From Mycobacterium sp. 050128 (GTDB lineage: Bacteria; Actinomycetota; Actinomycetes; Mycobacteriales; Mycobacteriaceae), in the NCBI RefSeq assembly GCF_036409155.1, contig NZ_JAZGLW010000002.1, positions 248,001 through 312,000 on the forward strand: a DNA stretch of 64,000 bases, in the 5' to 3' direction. Both the position numbers and the translations under genes were made by a program. The notes under the pieces are model-generated. The model was not told where the DNA came from and did no database searches. It was given only the letters and a program-made list of their open reading frames with translations. Below, in pieces: positions 8,873 to 18,897 of the stretch (position 1 is the first letter of the stretch; every line of letters starts with the position of its first letter).

Positions 8873-9232
8873 TTAGCCGCCTCCGCCGCCTCCGCTGGCG
8901 CCGCCCGGGCCGGGGTTGGTGCCGCCGCTGTCGGTGGAGAGGCGTTCTGGGCAGTAGGCCATAGCGGCGGCTTTGGCGAACTGGGCGGCCTTAGCCATGG
9001 TGAAGGATGGGTTGAGATCGCGGATGTCGCGGATGATGTCGAGCTGAGACGTCCCGGAATTGGCGAGGTCGCAGACCTTTTGGCCGGCCTTGATCGCATG
9101 CTCCGGGTCGTGATAGGTGATGCCCGCGTTATTGAGCGCCGCGAGGAAGGCGTCGTCAGCCGGATCGGCGTGTGCCGGTGCGGCCAGGCCGATCAGGGTG
9201 ACGACGCTTGCCAGAAACGGTGGGACCTTCAT
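8873..9232 (-). CDS. Secreted DUF732 protein with glycine-rich tail
   Basis: A 119-residue protein. The signal peptide MKVPPFLASVVTLIGLAAPAHA is followed by DPADDAFLAALNNAGITYHD and a DUF732 domain with two cysteines (KVCDLANSGTS and AYCPERL) likely joined by a disulfide. It ends in GGTNPGPGGASGGGGGG, an uncommon Gly tail for this family. The ATG lies six bases after the stop of the PPE gene upstream, so it is co-transcribed and probably translationally coupled. Its function is unknown; the same PPE-DUF732 neighbourhood occurs a second time in this window (5216-6641), which suggests duplication of the unit. Confidence 0.88.
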   Translation of the reverse strand: MKVPPFLASVVTLIGLAAPAHADPADDAFLAALNNAGITYHDPEHAIKAGQKVCDLANSGTSQLDIIRDIRDLNPSFTMAKAAQFAKAAAMAYCPERLSTDSGGTNPGPGGASGGGGGG

Positions 9233-9238
9233 ATGTCG

Positions 9239-10435
9239 TTAACCGGCAGCGGGTGGGCGCCCGATGACGCGGGGCCGGAACCCGTAGATCGGGTCAGCGA
9301 ACTCATCCTCGTGCGCACCCGGAATACCGGCCAGCGGCACCCCCGGCATGCCCACTGCCCCGGCTTCTTCCATCACCATCGGGGTGGCCGCCCCAAAGCT
9401 GTGGTACGCCCCGGCTCCGACCTGAGTCGTCGCCGCAACCGTGCTGACGGTTGCTCCGCTGCCGGCCCAGGTCGGCGGGACCGACAGGGCCCCAACCAGA
9501 CTCGCCTGCCCTACTGCCGCGGTTGCGGCCGCGCCGGGCAGGCTCGTCGTCGACGACACCGCGGCCGCACCACCGAGGCCGGCGGCCAGATCCTCGAGGC
9601 CCGAGGTGGTCGCGCTTTGTACGGCGCTGTTCGCGGCCGCCGTGGCGGCGGGATCGATGATCGTCGTCGGGTTCAAAATGCCGTTGGTGGTGAAGGCGTT
9701 CGACAGGCCGGAGACGCTGTTGTTGTTGAGGAAAGCCCCCAGCAGATTTGGGTTCGAATTGCTGAAAATGTTCAGCAACCCCGAAAGTCCGGTGGTGTCC
9801 GAACCCGAGCCGGGCGTGAATATGTTGTCCCCCGCGCCGGCGGCCAGCGGAGCAGCCAAGGCATTGGCATTGTTCACCGCGTCGGCCTGCAAGGCCGTTG
9901 CGGCCGGGGTGGTGTCGGACTGCGGGTCGCTGAACGGCGTCATCTGCGTGGCGGCCCGCGACGCCGTGGTGTAGCTGGTCATCGCCGAGGCATCCTGCGC
10001 CCACATCTCGCCGTACTGGGCCTCGGTCGTCGCGATCGCTCCGCTGTTTTGGCCAATAATGTTGGTAGCCAACAGGTTCGCCAGCAGCGTGCGGTTGGCG
10101 GCCACCAGCGGCGGGGGCACCGTCGCGGCGAACGCGGCCTCGTAGGCGGCAGCGGCCGCGTTGGCCGCAGCGCCGGCCTGCTCGGCCTGCGCGGCGGTGG
10201 TGCTCATCCACTCTAGATACGGCTGCAGCGCCGCCGCCATCTTCGCCGATGCCGGGCCCAGCCAGCCCTCGCTGACCAGCGAGCGGATCACTGCTTCGTA
10301 ATTGCTTGCTGCCGAACGCATCTCAGCAGCGATCGCGTTCCATGCCGCCGCAGCGGCCAGCATTGATCCCGATCCAGGCCCGGCGTACATTTTGGCCGAG
10401 TTGACTTCTGGCGGTAACGCCCCAAAGTTCAGCAT
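9239..10435 (-). CDS. PPE family protein, SVP subgroup (PPE31-like)
   Basis: A 398-residue PPE protein that starts [17 protein letters not shown]. It has the WxG motif [28 protein letters not shown] in the last helices of the PPE domain, an Asn/Ser-rich middle ([20 protein letters not shown]), the SVP signature GALSVPPTW and the ending [10 protein letters not shown]. It should be an ESX-5 substrate. The gene follows the similar PPE gene at 11662 with 21 bases between, and precedes the DUF732 gene. Both PPE genes probably belong to the M-box-controlled transcript. Confidence 0.93.
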   Translation of the reverse strand: MLNFGALPPEVNSAKMYAGPGSGSMLAAAAAWNAIAAEMRSAASNYEAVIRSLVSEGWLGPASAKMAAALQPYLEWMSTTAAQAEQAGAAANAAAAAYEAAFAATVPPPLVAANRTLLANLLATNIIGQNSGAIATTEAQYGEMWAQDASAMTSYTTASRAATQMTPFSDPQSDTTPAATALQADAVNNANALAAPLAAGAGDNIFTPGSGSDTTGLSGLLNIFSNSNPNLLGAFLNNNSVSGLSNAFTTNGILNPTTIIDPAATAAANSAVQSATTSGLEDLAAGLGGAAAVSSTTSLPGAAATAAVGQASLVGALSVPPTWAGSGATVSTVAATTQVGAGAYHSFGAATPMVMEEAGAVGMPGVPLAGIPGAHEDEFADPIYGFRPRVIGRPPAAG

Positions 10436-10456
10436 GACATCTCCTCCTGAAGTCTG

Positions 10457-11662
10457 TTATCCGGCGGCCGGCGGGCGCGGCATGACGACGGGTCGAAACC
10501 CGTACCTGGGGATGGCGCGGCGCAATCGCTTGCCGGTGCCACCCAGGGGGCCGGCTACCCCGCCCGGCCCACCCGCGGCCGGCGTCCCAGCCGACCCGAT
10601 GTCACTGAGCCCGGTGACCGGCGCCGGTCCCTGACCGGCACTGATCGTGGCGGCGTTGCTCCAGCTGGGCGGTACCGACATCGAACCGATCAGATGCGCG
10701 TTACCGATTCCCGCCGAAGCGCCACCCATGCTCACCGACCCCACCGAGTTGGCGGTCAGGCCGGTGGTGGCGGCCTCAGCACCGGCGGTGAAGTCGTCCA
10801 GACCGCCCAGCGTCGTGGCCGTCGTCTGCAGGAAGTTGAAGCCCTCGACCGTTCCAATGATGGATTGCGGGTTGAACGGGCCACCGGCGATCGAACCGTT
10901 CAGGATCGAGTTGGCGAAGAAGTTACTGCTCAAGAACTGGCCCGCGGCCGTGTTGTTCGTGTTGCCGAAGAATTGCGTGAGGTAATCGTAGAGCGATCCC
11001 GACGCCTGCGGTGCGGCAAGGGCGTTGACGTCGTTGGTAGACAAGGTATTACCCGACAACAGCGACTGCGTATTCCCGGCAGCCGAATTCAATGCCTGAG
11101 AGACCGCCTCGTTTTGCCCGGTTACCGCATCAGGAGTGGTGTTGGTCTGTGGCGAGGTGAACGGTGCCATCTGCGCCGCGGCGTTCGATGCGGTGGCGTA
11201 GCCGTTCATCGCCCCGGCGTCTTGCGCCCACATCTCCATGTACTGGGCTTCAGTGGCCGCGATCGCCGGGGTGTTCTGCCCGAAGATGTTGGAGGCCACC
11301 AGGTTCGCCAGCAAAGTACGGTTGGCCGCCACGACCGGCGGGGGCACCGTCATCCCGAACGCGGCCTCGAAAGCGGTGGCGGCCGCGCTAGCCTGCATGC
11401 CCGCCTGTTCGACCTGAGCGGCAGTGGCGTTGAGCCACGCGAGATACTGCGCGGCCGCGGCCATCATCGACGCCGACGACGGACCGATCCAGCCCGCGCT
11501 GCTCAGTTCCCGAAGCACCGACTCGTAATCGGTTGCCGCGGAACGCATTTCAGCGGCCAGGGCATTCCAGGCGGCGGCAGCGGCAAGCAACGGCCCCGAC
11601 CCGGGGCCAGAATACATTCTGATCGAATTGACTTCCGGCGGTAACGCCGCAAAATCCAGCAT
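10457..11662 (-). CDS. PPE family protein, SVP subgroup (PPE31-like), first gene behind the M-box
   Basis: A 401-residue PPE protein, [19 protein letters not shown] at the N-terminus, WxG motif [30 protein letters not shown] signature GSMSVPPSW and C-terminal [10 protein letters not shown]. The ATG has GAGGGGG five bases upstream, and lies 16 bases after the stop of the 25-codon PE remnant. In M. tuberculosis, PE20 and PPE31 follow an M-box in the same order, which I use to infer magnesium control here. Because the PE partner has collapsed, this PPE would need a PE protein from elsewhere for export. Confidence 0.93.
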   Translation of the reverse strand: MLDFAALPPEVNSIRMYSGPGSGPLLAAAAAWNALAAEMRSAATDYESVLRELSSAGWIGPSSASMMAAAAQYLAWLNATAAQVEQAGMQASAAATAFEAAFGMTVPPPVVAANRTLLANLVASNIFGQNTPAIAATEAQYMEMWAQDAGAMNGYATASNAAAQMAPFTSPQTNTTPDAVTGQNEAVSQALNSAAGNTQSLLSGNTLSTNDVNALAAPQASGSLYDYLTQFFGNTNNTAAGQFLSSNFFANSILNGSIAGGPFNPQSIIGTVEGFNFLQTTATTLGGLDDFTAGAEAATTGLTANSVGSVSMGGASAGIGNAHLIGSMSVPPSWSNAATISAGQGPAPVTGLSDIGSAGTPAAGGPGGVAGPLGGTGKRLRRAIPRYGFRPVVMPRPPAAG

Positions 11663-11678
11663 GGTTCCCCCTCGGCGC

Positions 11679-11756
11679 CTAGCAGGTGGCCGCTACGTTG
11701 GCTGCCTTGGTAGCCGCACACGAACCGGCAGTGGTCTGTACGTTGACAATGGTCAT
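11679..11756 (-). pseudogene. Internally deleted PE gene (25-codon remnant, PE20 position)
   Basis: A 25-codon frame with GAGGAG seven bases before its ATG. It starts MTIVN, comparable to the MSFVT start of PE proteins, and ends [15 protein letters not shown], comparable to GSYAATEAANAAAAG, the end of the intact PE protein at 20895: 10 of 15 positions agree. About 74 codons between are missing, and the frame is kept. The YxxxE export motif has become CxxxK. By position it corresponds to PE20. It could be dead, or could survive as a short peptide that keeps translation coupled to the PPE gene 16 bases on. Confidence 0.65.
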
Positions 11757-12022
11757 CGGAGTTCTCCTCAGGAATAAGGGTGAGCCGGAGGCGCGACCCT
11801 TGCCAGGACATACACCGATTGCGCAATGTGGGTGGGCGACTCGGTGCAAGTCGACAGGCAAGCATGACGCCTGGGTCGGCTCGAACGAAACGTCATCGAT
11901 CGAGAATATGGACTATCACCGGGATTAATTTCGTTCTCACCTCCTTGCGGACTGGGCACACCGAGATGCCTATATTCTGCACGAAGGGATGGGGACACCC
12001 GGCGAGTTCGCCGGATCCGGCA

Positions 12023-12188
12023 CCCCTCTCATCAGAGCTTCGGCACCACACTGCGTATCCGGCCGAAGCCAGAAGCCACTTGGGCTCAACCCTTAAGCCG
12101 GGAAGAGCTGTCCTGACCCTGGGCGTCTTTCGACGTTTGAGGTCAGTGGCCTATATCCGTAATGGAAGCCTCACCTAACGAGGTGCTT
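12023..12188 (-). ncRNA. M-box (ykoK leader) magnesium riboswitch
   Basis: Read on the minus strand from about 12188, the leader contains the highly conserved M-box segments in order: CTCGTTAGGTGAGGCTTCC, TAGGCCACTGACC, AAACGTCGAAAGACGCC and GGGTCAGGACAG. They are followed by a long helical region (GGCTTAAGGGTTGAGCCC, TTCTGGCTTCGGCCGGA). M-boxes fold compactly when Mg2+ is bound and switch off Mg2+-related genes. The downstream series ends in mgtC, a typical low-Mg gene. Beyond the aptamer two mutually exclusive hairpins are possible, GCCGGATCCGGC (12010-12021) and CCGGCG/CGCCGG (11999-12014); these may be the switching part. No T-run follows, so any termination may depend on Rho. The 3' boundary is approximate. 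Confidence 0.93.
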
Positions 12189-12197
12189 GCACACGCC

Positions 12198-12226
12198 ATC
12201 GTGGCATTCGAGACAGAGTGAGTCAA
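12198..12226 (-). promoter_or_regulatory. Probable sigma-A promoter of the M-box transcript
   Basis: On the minus strand, TTGACT (12226-12221) is separated by exactly 17 bases from CACGAT (12203-12198). A start site about seven bases on would fall near 12190, just before the first conserved M-box bases. The -35 is near consensus while the -10 is weak, as is usual in mycobacteria. The gap after eccA5 (12322) shows that the PPE/mgtC series need not depend on ESX-5 transcription. Confidence 0.55.
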
Positions 12227-12321
12227 GCTTGCTGCGAGGCGTTCGCAACAATTCACTGGGCCGCCACACCGATTCCATTCGGGCGCCCCGCGGCCGTGTT
12301 ATGGAACGTGATGAAAGCCGT

Positions 12322-14154
12322 TCAGCTCGACTTCTTCTCGGCGACTGCCGCGCTGAGGCCCTCGAGCAAATCATCGCCGCTGAGTTCCTTGAACCGGAGC
12401 AGCTGAAGCTCGGTGAACTCGGTGGCGTCGCTGGCCAGTACCGCGTCGAGGTCCTCGTCGTCGAGGCGGAAGCTGCGGTGGTCGCGGGCTTTTTCCACCA
12501 CGTTTCGCACGAAGCCGGCATTACCGAGCGTGTCGATACCGCGGATCAGGTCCCCGTCTTCGGAGTAGCTCTCCTCGGAGTAGAACTTGGTGTACGACGG
12601 CCGCAGGGCCTCGGCCGCTTCCTCGGTGATGACGTCTTCGTTCTCCTGGCCCATCAAGCGGGTCAACGCGACCAGCTCGTCCGGCGTGTAGCTGAAGAAT
12701 TCGATCACGGTCGAGAAACGCCGTCGCAGACCCTGGTTCACGTCGAGCATCTTGTCCATCGCCTTGGCGTAGCCGGCGCCGAACACCACCAGATCGTCGC
12801 GATGGTTCTCCATGTACAGCAGCAAGGTGTTGATGATCGCGTTGCCGTACGGGTCGCCCTGTTGGTAGCCCTTCTCGTGCAACGTGTGCATCTCGTCGAA
12901 GAAGACCGCTCCGCCCAACGCTTCCTCGAGCATCTCCTCGGTGTTCTTCTCCGCGTCGGCCATGTAGCGGCCCAACAGCTTGGTGCGGCTGGTTTCCACC
13001 ACCACGGGCTTGCGCAGCACCGTCAACCCGCACAGCTGCTTGCTGAAAGCGCGCGCCACCGAGGTTTTCCCCGTTCCGGGCGGGCCCAGCAACAAGGTGT
13101 GGCGCGAGGTAACCGGCACGGGAAGACCCATCTTGGCGCGGGCCAGGTTCACCTTGGTCGTGGACTTGATGAGTTTGATTTCCCGCTTCGCTCGCTCCAT
13201 GCCCAGCATGGCGTTGAGCTCCTCGTCGCCCTCTTCCAAGTACTTGGCCGCCGTCTCGGCTTGCTTGGCCGCCTCGTTCTGCGCGCGGGTCGGTGCGCTG
13301 TCCGGGTCCCACGGGTCGGTGCGAGCCTCGATGGTTTCCGGATCGGTCAGCACCAACTGGTAGTTGGGGTTGTCCAGGGCTTCGCGAGCGGGGGCGAACT
13401 TCGGGTCGCGCGAGTACACCCGGCGCAGCACCTCGACGGCTTCTTCCTCGCGTCCGAGGTGCCGCAGGCACATACCCTGGGTGTACAGCGCGACGTTGGC
13501 CGCTCCCGGCACCCGATCCGCCTCGATGGCGTCTTGGCTGCGCCGCACCGCCTCCTCGAAGACGCCGAGCGAGGCCAGCGCCGTGGTCGCCATGGCCGCG
13601 CCGGCCGCCTTCAATTCGGGGTTACGCCAGATCTTTCCCTCGGGGAATTGCACGAGGACGTCCGGCCATCGTCCGGCACGGAAGTAAAGAATCCCGCGCA
13701 CGTAGGCGATCAGCTCTTCGTCGATGGGCTGGCGGGGTTCGACTCGGTCGAGCAGCTCGGCGGCTTCCTCGAAGCGCTTTGCCTCCGCGAGCACCGCGGC
13801 GTACGCGCACGCGAGCGATTCCACGCTGAGCACCGCCAGCCGCAGAAACAGCCCGTCGGAGACGTCGGGATGAAACTGCATTTCCGTGACGCCGAGCCGA
13901 CGGGTTTCCCAGCCGAACGTGCTTATCGCCGCCCAAGCGCCGGCGATCACCTCGATGCTCTGGTCACCCGCCAACAGCCGCGCCAGCCAGGCGTCGCACA
14001 TCGCCGGGTCGAGCGTGGTGGCGGTGGTGAACATTCGCAGCGCGACTTGCGGGTTGTGGCTGGGCTGAAGACCGTTGACGGAGATTCCCGACGCCAACAG
14101 GCCGGCAACCATTGCGTTACGGGCGTCCTCCGCCGTCGATTGCGGGCGGCTCAT
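12322..14154 (-). CDS. eccA5: ESX-5 type VII secretion AAA+ ATPase EccA5
   Basis: A 610-residue cytosolic protein. The N-terminal half is a TPR-like helical domain; the C-terminal half is a CbxX/CfqX-type AAA+ domain. Walker A is GPPGTGKTS near residue 355, Walker B is [10 protein letters not shown] near 415, and GLRRRF with a basic residue near 480 fits sensor/arginine-finger positions. EccA proteins are proposed to help release PE/PPE or Esx substrates from EspG. The ATG overlaps the stop of eccE5 by four bases (ATGA), so translation is coupled. The gene is the last of the ESX-5 run. Length agrees with the M. tuberculosis protein (610). Confidence 0.97.
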   Translation of the reverse strand: MSRPQSTAEDARNAMVAGLLASGISVNGLQPSHNPQVALRMFTTATTLDPAMCDAWLARLLAGDQSIEVIAGAWAAISTFGWETRRLGVTEMQFHPDVSDGLFLRLAVLSVESLACAYAAVLAEAKRFEEAAELLDRVEPRQPIDEELIAYVRGILYFRAGRWPDVLVQFPEGKIWRNPELKAAGAAMATTALASLGVFEEAVRRSQDAIEADRVPGAANVALYTQGMCLRHLGREEEAVEVLRRVYSRDPKFAPAREALDNPNYQLVLTDPETIEARTDPWDPDSAPTRAQNEAAKQAETAAKYLEEGDEELNAMLGMERAKREIKLIKSTTKVNLARAKMGLPVPVTSRHTLLLGPPGTGKTSVARAFSKQLCGLTVLRKPVVVETSRTKLLGRYMADAEKNTEEMLEEALGGAVFFDEMHTLHEKGYQQGDPYGNAIINTLLLYMENHRDDLVVFGAGYAKAMDKMLDVNQGLRRRFSTVIEFFSYTPDELVALTRLMGQENEDVITEEAAEALRPSYTKFYSEESYSEDGDLIRGIDTLGNAGFVRNVVEKARDHRSFRLDDEDLDAVLASDATEFTELQLLRFKELSGDDLLEGLSAAVAEKKSS

Positions 14155-15350
14155 TGACCCGCGAGCGAGCGCTCAGCGTCCTCCCGCACCTGGCCCACCT
14201 GGAGCACTAAGTCGTCGTCGGGGAGCAGCCCTCGGGTGGGCACGACCAGCAGTGGGCGCGTCGTCGGAGCAGGCAGGCTGGCGCGCACCGCGGCAAGCTG
14301 GCGGCCGGTGAGCCGGTTGAGTCCCGACGACACTCCCCTGGGCAGCCGGCTGTCACTGTGATAGCGCACCCAGCCGGAGACCTGGGGGTGGCCGTCGTCG
14401 GCGGTGAGCTGGATGGTTACCACGGTCGCCTCGGCGTCGGGCAGCCACAGCTCCTCCAGCGTCTCGGTGGTGATGTCCGACGGCGTCAACCAGAAGCTGG
14501 TCGCGAACCCGTTGAAGTGCTTGAGGTAACGCCAGCCGGGCCGGCTCCAGGTCGGCTCCAGGTCCGCCAGCACGGCGCTGTCGACCTCGGCGATCTCCAC
14601 GGAGGTCAGCGGGCGGGGCGCGCAGCCCGGTGCGTCGAGATCCTGAACCAGCCGCTCGGTGGCGGCGACCAGCGTGGAAGCCAGCGAATCGCGGGCCGCT
14701 ACCGCGGCGACGTTGGACTGCGGGTTCATTCGCAGCACCAGCCAGGTGCGGCGCACGTACGAGGCGGGCTGTTCGCTGACCAGTCCCCACTCCTCGGGAC
14801 CCAACTTGTCGAGCTTGGACAACTCGGCGGCGTTACCGCCGCGGCGCATCTGCACCGACACGATGTCGATGCCGTCCAGGTTGACGTCGAACTGGCGCAG
14901 CCCGGTGGCAACCGATCGCACCAGCAGGCTGGCCGGCGCCGTGCTCTTCTGGCGGTGGTGGCGCGATGCCGCGTCGTCGTCGCCGTCCAGCGCGATCACG
15001 GTGACCAGGCGGCCGTCGTACTCGCGCACCCCGACCTTGTCGCGCCCGAATCGGCGCTGGTAGTCGAGCGCGGGCGTGCAACCCGCGGCCAGCGTGGTAC
15101 CCGGGTCGGCGGACCAGTCCCAGAGCCAACCGGCCAGGCCGGAGGTCACCGTGAGGCCGTGATGGGTGACCAGCGACAGCAGCGCGATGATCACCGAGAT
15201 TCCTACACCCACCCACCAGGCGATGTGGTACTTGCCCTGCCACGAGTCGGGGCAGTGGCTGGCGATCAACAGGATCCCCACGACGACCAAGAACACGACC
15301 GTGACCCGCGCCCACGACAAAGACAACCCGAACCTGCGCTGAGCCTTCAT
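14151..15350 (-). CDS. eccE5: ESX-5 membrane complex component EccE5
   Basis: A 399-residue protein with two N-terminal membrane helices (about residues 14-33 and 44-63), then a large soluble domain that contains [20 protein letters not shown] and [17 protein letters not shown]. EccE sits at the outer edge of the hexameric ESX membrane complex with EccB, EccC and EccD. No enzymatic motif is known for the family. It begins 19 bases after mycP5 and overlaps eccA5 by four bases. Confidence 0.96.
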   Translation of the reverse strand: MKAQRRFGLSLSWARVTVVFLVVVGILLIASHCPDSWQGKYHIAWWVGVGISVIIALLSLVTHHGLTVTSGLAGWLWDWSADPGTTLAAGCTPALDYQRRFGRDKVGVREYDGRLVTVIALDGDDDAASRHHRQKSTAPASLLVRSVATGLRQFDVNLDGIDIVSVQMRRGGNAAELSKLDKLGPEEWGLVSEQPASYVRRTWLVLRMNPQSNVAAVAARDSLASTLVAATERLVQDLDAPGCAPRPLTSVEIAEVDSAVLADLEPTWSRPGWRYLKHFNGFATSFWLTPSDITTETLEELWLPDAEATVVTIQLTADDGHPQVSGWVRYHSDSRLPRGVSSGLNRLTGRQLAAVRASLPAPTTRPLLVVPTRGLLPDDDLVLQVGQVREDAERSLAGQ

Positions 15351-15369
15351 TGCTGTTACTGCTCCGCCC

Positions 15370-17289
15370 TTATTGTTGCTGCCTGCGACGCTTCATCAAC
15401 GTCGCGATACCGAATACAGCGCCACCTATCAGTAGTGCTCCGGTCAATCCCCCGGCCGCCACCCACACGGGCAGCATGTCGCGATGCGGAGGCGCTTTCG
15501 GCACGTTCAACGGTATCGACAGTTGCTGCGGCGGCTTGAGCGGGCCGTCGGGAATATCCCAGGTCAGTGCCGCCACCGGGTCGACGACACCGTAACCGAG
15601 CTGGTTGTCGACACCGCGGGCCGGTGCACGCGCGGAGCGCTCCAACCGGTTGATCACTTGATATGCCGACAGCTGCGGGTACTTGGCGCGCACGAGTGCG
15701 GCCACTCCGGACACGATCGCGGCCGAGAAGCTGGTGCCGCTGGGGACCAGCAGCGAGTTGTCCGGTCCGTCGATCGCGTTGATCAGGCCGTCGTCGCGCG
15801 GCGAGAGCCCGATGACGTCGCTTCCGGGCGCGGCGATCCCCACCCACGGTCCAGCCACGCTCGACGGGCCCTGCCCATTGCTGCCCTGGGTCTGCGGGTG
15901 ACCCTCCGAATCCACCGCGCCGACGGTCAAGACGTAGTCGCTGAACCAGGAGGGCGTCACCACGGTGGTGACGGCGTTCCAGTCGCGTGGGTCTTTGGGC
16001 TTCAGCGGATCGAAGATCGGGTTCTGCTTGCAGTCCTTTTTGCTGGTGTCGCCGGCGGCGGCGACGATGACGGCGTTGCGATCGACCGCCGCGTAGCGGA
16101 CAGCCGCTCCCAGCGCCCGCTGGTCGATGATGTTGCGCGCACTCATGCAGGTCACGTCGGAGATGTTGATCACCGAGGCCCCCATGTTGGCGGCGTGCAC
16201 GATGGCCCGTGCCATCGTCTCGACGCCGGAGATCTTCGCCGAGGTCTGCGGGTCCTCGTCGCCGGTGTAGGCGTCCTTGAGACCGAAGGCCTGGCTGGAC
16301 TGGCGGATAGAGATGATGTCGACATCGGGGGCGATGCCGCTGTAGGCATCGGGCCCACCGGACGCGGGCGGCGCCGGTGGTGGCGGAGGCGGCGGTGCGG
16401 GCGTCGGCGTGGGCGCCAGCGGGTGCGGATTGCCGACATGAATCGTCTGCCCACCACCGGAGTAGGCCGGAATCGTCACCGTGCCGCCGCCGTGGTTGGC
16501 GGCTCCGGGAGCCCCTGGCGCGGGTGCCGGCCCCGGCGGTGCTCCCTGCGGAGCCTGCGACGGTGAGGCCGGCGCAGGCGCGGCGGGCGCCGGAGCGGCA
16601 GGCGCGCCGGGCGCGGGAGCGGCAGGCGCGGGCTCCGACGGCGGTGGCTGCGGTGCCCACGGTGGCGGCGGCGGGCCCTCGGATGGCGGCGAGGCCGGAA
16701 CCATCGTCACGGTCTGGGGTAACGGAGACAGGGTCACAGTCTGCGGCGGTGGCGCTTTCGGCGGCGCCTCGGTGGTCGGAATCGTCACCGGCTTGCGCGG
16801 TCCCGCCACCGGCGGCGGTGCCGCGCCGTTTGCCTGTGCCGCGCCGATCATCGACGCCACGATGGTGCCGTGCGCGTCACAGTCGGACAGCCCGTCGCCG
16901 CCCATGATGTAGTCCCCGCCGGGGATCAGGTGCGGAAACCTGGGGTGCGGGGTCACGCCCGTGTCAATGACGGCGACCTTGATCCCGGCGCCGCGGCCGA
17001 ACTGCCATGCCTCCTGCATGTTCAGCATGTCCATGTATTTCGGCTGCAGCTTGAAATCGGTGCCGGGCAGCACCCCGACCTCGGTGCAGTACGAGTTCTG
17101 CTTCATTGGCGCCGGTGGCCCCGGCGGACCGTCCGGCGGCACCGCCGCCGGGTCGATCGTCGGCGGCGATATCGCATAGGCGGGCGGTAACCCGGCTAGT
17201 GAACCAGATGTGAGCAGGAGTGCGGCGATCGCCGCACGGGATGCGCGCCTACGCCACACCTTGCCGTTACCGGTACCGGATCGCTGCAT
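15370..17289 (-). CDS. mycP5: ESX-5 mycosin, membrane-anchored subtilisin-like protease MycP5
   Basis: About 639 residues: signal sequence ending near AYA, N-terminal extension, S8 protease domain and a C-terminal membrane anchor ([20 protein letters not shown] with a KRRRQQQ tail). The triad is Asp in VAVIDTGV (about residue 105), His in DCDAHGT (about 139) and Ser in [11 protein letters not shown] (about 515). Between His and Ser lies a very long Pro/Ala/Gly-rich loop, about residues 150-320, which accounts for the greater length compared with about 585 residues in M. tuberculosis. Mycosins stabilise the ESX membrane complex and can cut the loop themselves. I chose the ATG at 17289; one at 17295 is possible. 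Both overlap the end of eccD5. Confidence 0.96.
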   Translation of the reverse strand: MQRSGTGNGKVWRRRASRAAIAALLLTSGSLAGLPPAYAISPPTIDPAAVPPDGPPGPPAPMKQNSYCTEVGVLPGTDFKLQPKYMDMLNMQEAWQFGRGAGIKVAVIDTGVTPHPRFPHLIPGGDYIMGGDGLSDCDAHGTIVASMIGAAQANGAAPPPVAGPRKPVTIPTTEAPPKAPPPQTVTLSPLPQTVTMVPASPPSEGPPPPPWAPQPPPSEPAPAAPAPGAPAAPAPAAPAPASPSQAPQGAPPGPAPAPGAPGAANHGGGTVTIPAYSGGGQTIHVGNPHPLAPTPTPAPPPPPPPAPPASGGPDAYSGIAPDVDIISIRQSSQAFGLKDAYTGDEDPQTSAKISGVETMARAIVHAANMGASVINISDVTCMSARNIIDQRALGAAVRYAAVDRNAVIVAAAGDTSKKDCKQNPIFDPLKPKDPRDWNAVTTVVTPSWFSDYVLTVGAVDSEGHPQTQGSNGQGPSSVAGPWVGIAAPGSDVIGLSPRDDGLINAIDGPDNSLLVPSGTSFSAAIVSGVAALVRAKYPQLSAYQVINRLERSARAPARGVDNQLGYGVVDPVAALTWDIPDGPLKPPQQLSIPLNVPKAPPHRDMLPVWVAAGGLTGALLIGGAVFGIATLMKRRRQQQ

Positions 17290-18778
17290 AGACATTCATC
17301 AACCAGAACGCCAGCGGGAAGATCGGCATCAGGCAGACGTATTCAATCCATTCCACAAACTTGCGGAACAGCGGGCTGTAGATGCTGTTCGGCACGACCG
17401 CCGCGGACACCAGGCCGGCCGCGGGCAGGAGCACCAGGATCCCCACGCAGACAGACACCGACAGCGGCGACTGCAGTTCCAGCGCGTACCGCACCACGAC
17501 CGTCGCAACGATCATCACGGACGTGCCGGCCAGGGTGATCGCCTGCAGGCGATCCACGTAGGAGCGACCGCGCAGCATCAGGAACCCGGCGCTGAAGCCG
17601 GCCAGCAGCAGCGGGAGCCATCGTTGCCCGGCGTGCGGGTCCGACAGCCCCGCCAGCGAAACCACCATCAGCACGCCGAAGCCGAGCAGCAGGCCCGAGA
17701 GGAACGACCGGGCACGTTCGGCTTGCAACAGCACGTCGCGCACCGACGCGGGTCCCTCGAGGACCGGCGGGCCGCCGCCGGTGCGGGTCACGGTGGTGGG
17801 CAGGTCGGGCCGGGCCTCGAAGACCCAGCGGCTGGTGGCCGACGGGAACACCGGCAACCGGATACCGGACAGCCGCCGCGACATGGCCGGTGCGCACTGG
17901 TAGCCGATCACCGAGACCAGCACGATGGTCGTCAGCATGGTCACGGCGCTGGTCATGGCAATCATCCGAGCCAGGGCCGCGATCGTCGTCAGCGAACTGA
18001 CGGTGATGATCGCGGTGTACAACCCCAGCCTGCGTCCGGTGAACCGGAGGGCGAGCATCGCGGCAATGGTGAGGACGCCGAAGCCCAACACCGCGTGCGG
18101 AGATCCGACACCGCCGGGTGGTGCCCCGGCCGCGGCGATTGCCAGCGGGGCCAGGCTGCTTACCAGCATCATGTCGGCGACGCGTCGATCGGCCTGCGTC
18201 TGGGCGCGCATCAGCAGCATCATCGAAACGCCCAGCACGGCCGCGGCGATGACCGCGGCGTAGATCGTGGTCAGCCACGAGTTGTGGTGCCAGCGCCACC
18301 AGCCCAGCAGTACCGTGGCGAGGAAAACGCCGGCGGACACCATCGCGGCGCCGACCTGCACGGCGACGACCGGGTCGATCGCGGCGAACCGTTTGCTGAG
18401 GTTCTGCGAGACGGCGGTGGAGATGTGCTCGATGACCTGCGAGCGCTTTTCGGTGTCGGGGACGAAGCGGATCCACAACCGGTCGCCGTCGAGGACGTCT
18501 TGCTCGCTCAGCGACTGGGTGGCGCGCAACGGCGAGCCGTCAACCAGGCACAGCGCCCACTTGCCGCGGCCCGTCGCCTCCAGCGGGGTCTCGCCGAGCT
18601 CGCGCAGGCGGCTGTTGACCACCTTCAGCAGCGGCTCGGTCATCACCGACACCGGGGCGTTGGCGTCTAACAAAACGCCGATCTGGACGCCCTCGCCGGC
18701 CATGATGCCAACTACGACTGCCCGTGGCTGTGAGATTCCCTCAATATCAGCCTGTGGCGCATCAGCTACCGCAGTCAT
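17267..18778 (-). CDS. eccD5: ESX-5 channel membrane protein EccD5
   Basis: A 503-residue protein with an N-terminal ubiquitin-like cytosolic domain (residues 20-115, ending LWIRFVPDTEKRSQ) and then about eleven membrane helices from residue 140 to the end. EccD dimers form the large lipid-filled chamber of the ESX core complex. The C-terminal residues ([13 protein letters not shown]) overlap the start of mycP5. The ATG overlaps by four bases the stop of a 40-codon frame upstream, and there is a 261-base gap after espG5. Confidence 0.97.
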   Translation of the reverse strand: MTAVADAPQADIEGISQPRAVVVGIMAGEGVQIGVLLDANAPVSVMTEPLLKVVNSRLRELGETPLEATGRGKWALCLVDGSPLRATQSLSEQDVLDGDRLWIRFVPDTEKRSQVIEHISTAVSQNLSKRFAAIDPVVAVQVGAAMVSAGVFLATVLLGWWRWHHNSWLTTIYAAVIAAAVLGVSMMLLMRAQTQADRRVADMMLVSSLAPLAIAAAGAPPGGVGSPHAVLGFGVLTIAAMLALRFTGRRLGLYTAIITVSSLTTIAALARMIAMTSAVTMLTTIVLVSVIGYQCAPAMSRRLSGIRLPVFPSATSRWVFEARPDLPTTVTRTGGGPPVLEGPASVRDVLLQAERARSFLSGLLLGFGVLMVVSLAGLSDPHAGQRWLPLLLAGFSAGFLMLRGRSYVDRLQAITLAGTSVMIVATVVVRYALELQSPLSVSVCVGILVLLPAAGLVSAAVVPNSIYSPLFRKFVEWIEYVCLMPIFPLAFWLMNVYAAIRYR

Positions 18779-18897
18779 CGGGCTGCACCCCCTGTCGTGG
18801 TGAACGTGTGGCTTCGGCTTGCCAGTCGCGTGAAGGGCTCTGTCGACCTACTTACCGAGGCTTCGGAAAGTAGTAGTTCGACCTTTTCCAACTCCAT
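18775..18897 (-). CDS. Small 40-codon frame coupled to eccD5 (hypothetical)
   Basis: The frame starts with the ATG at 18897, with GAGG eight bases upstream, and its TGA overlaps the eccD5 ATG as ATGA. The peptide begins MELEKVELLLSEASVSRS and ends TFTTTGGAAR. I recognise no family; the first 14 residues could form an acidic amphipathic helix. The arrangement may serve only to bring ribosomes to eccD5, which has no strong ribosome site of its own. Base composition is poorer in GC than the neighbours, which argues for caution. Confidence 0.35.
   Translation of the reverse strand: MELEKVELLLSEASVSRSTEPFTRLASRSHTFTTTGGAAR

Noticed and set aside
11768..11896. 42-codon frame from ATG 11896 that ends at the ribosome site of the mini-PE
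   Set aside because: Its composition is arginine- and cysteine-rich without a family, the ATG has no ribosome site at proper distance, and the perfect Shine-Dalgarno sequence lies about 40 bases away. Kept only as part of the leader observation.
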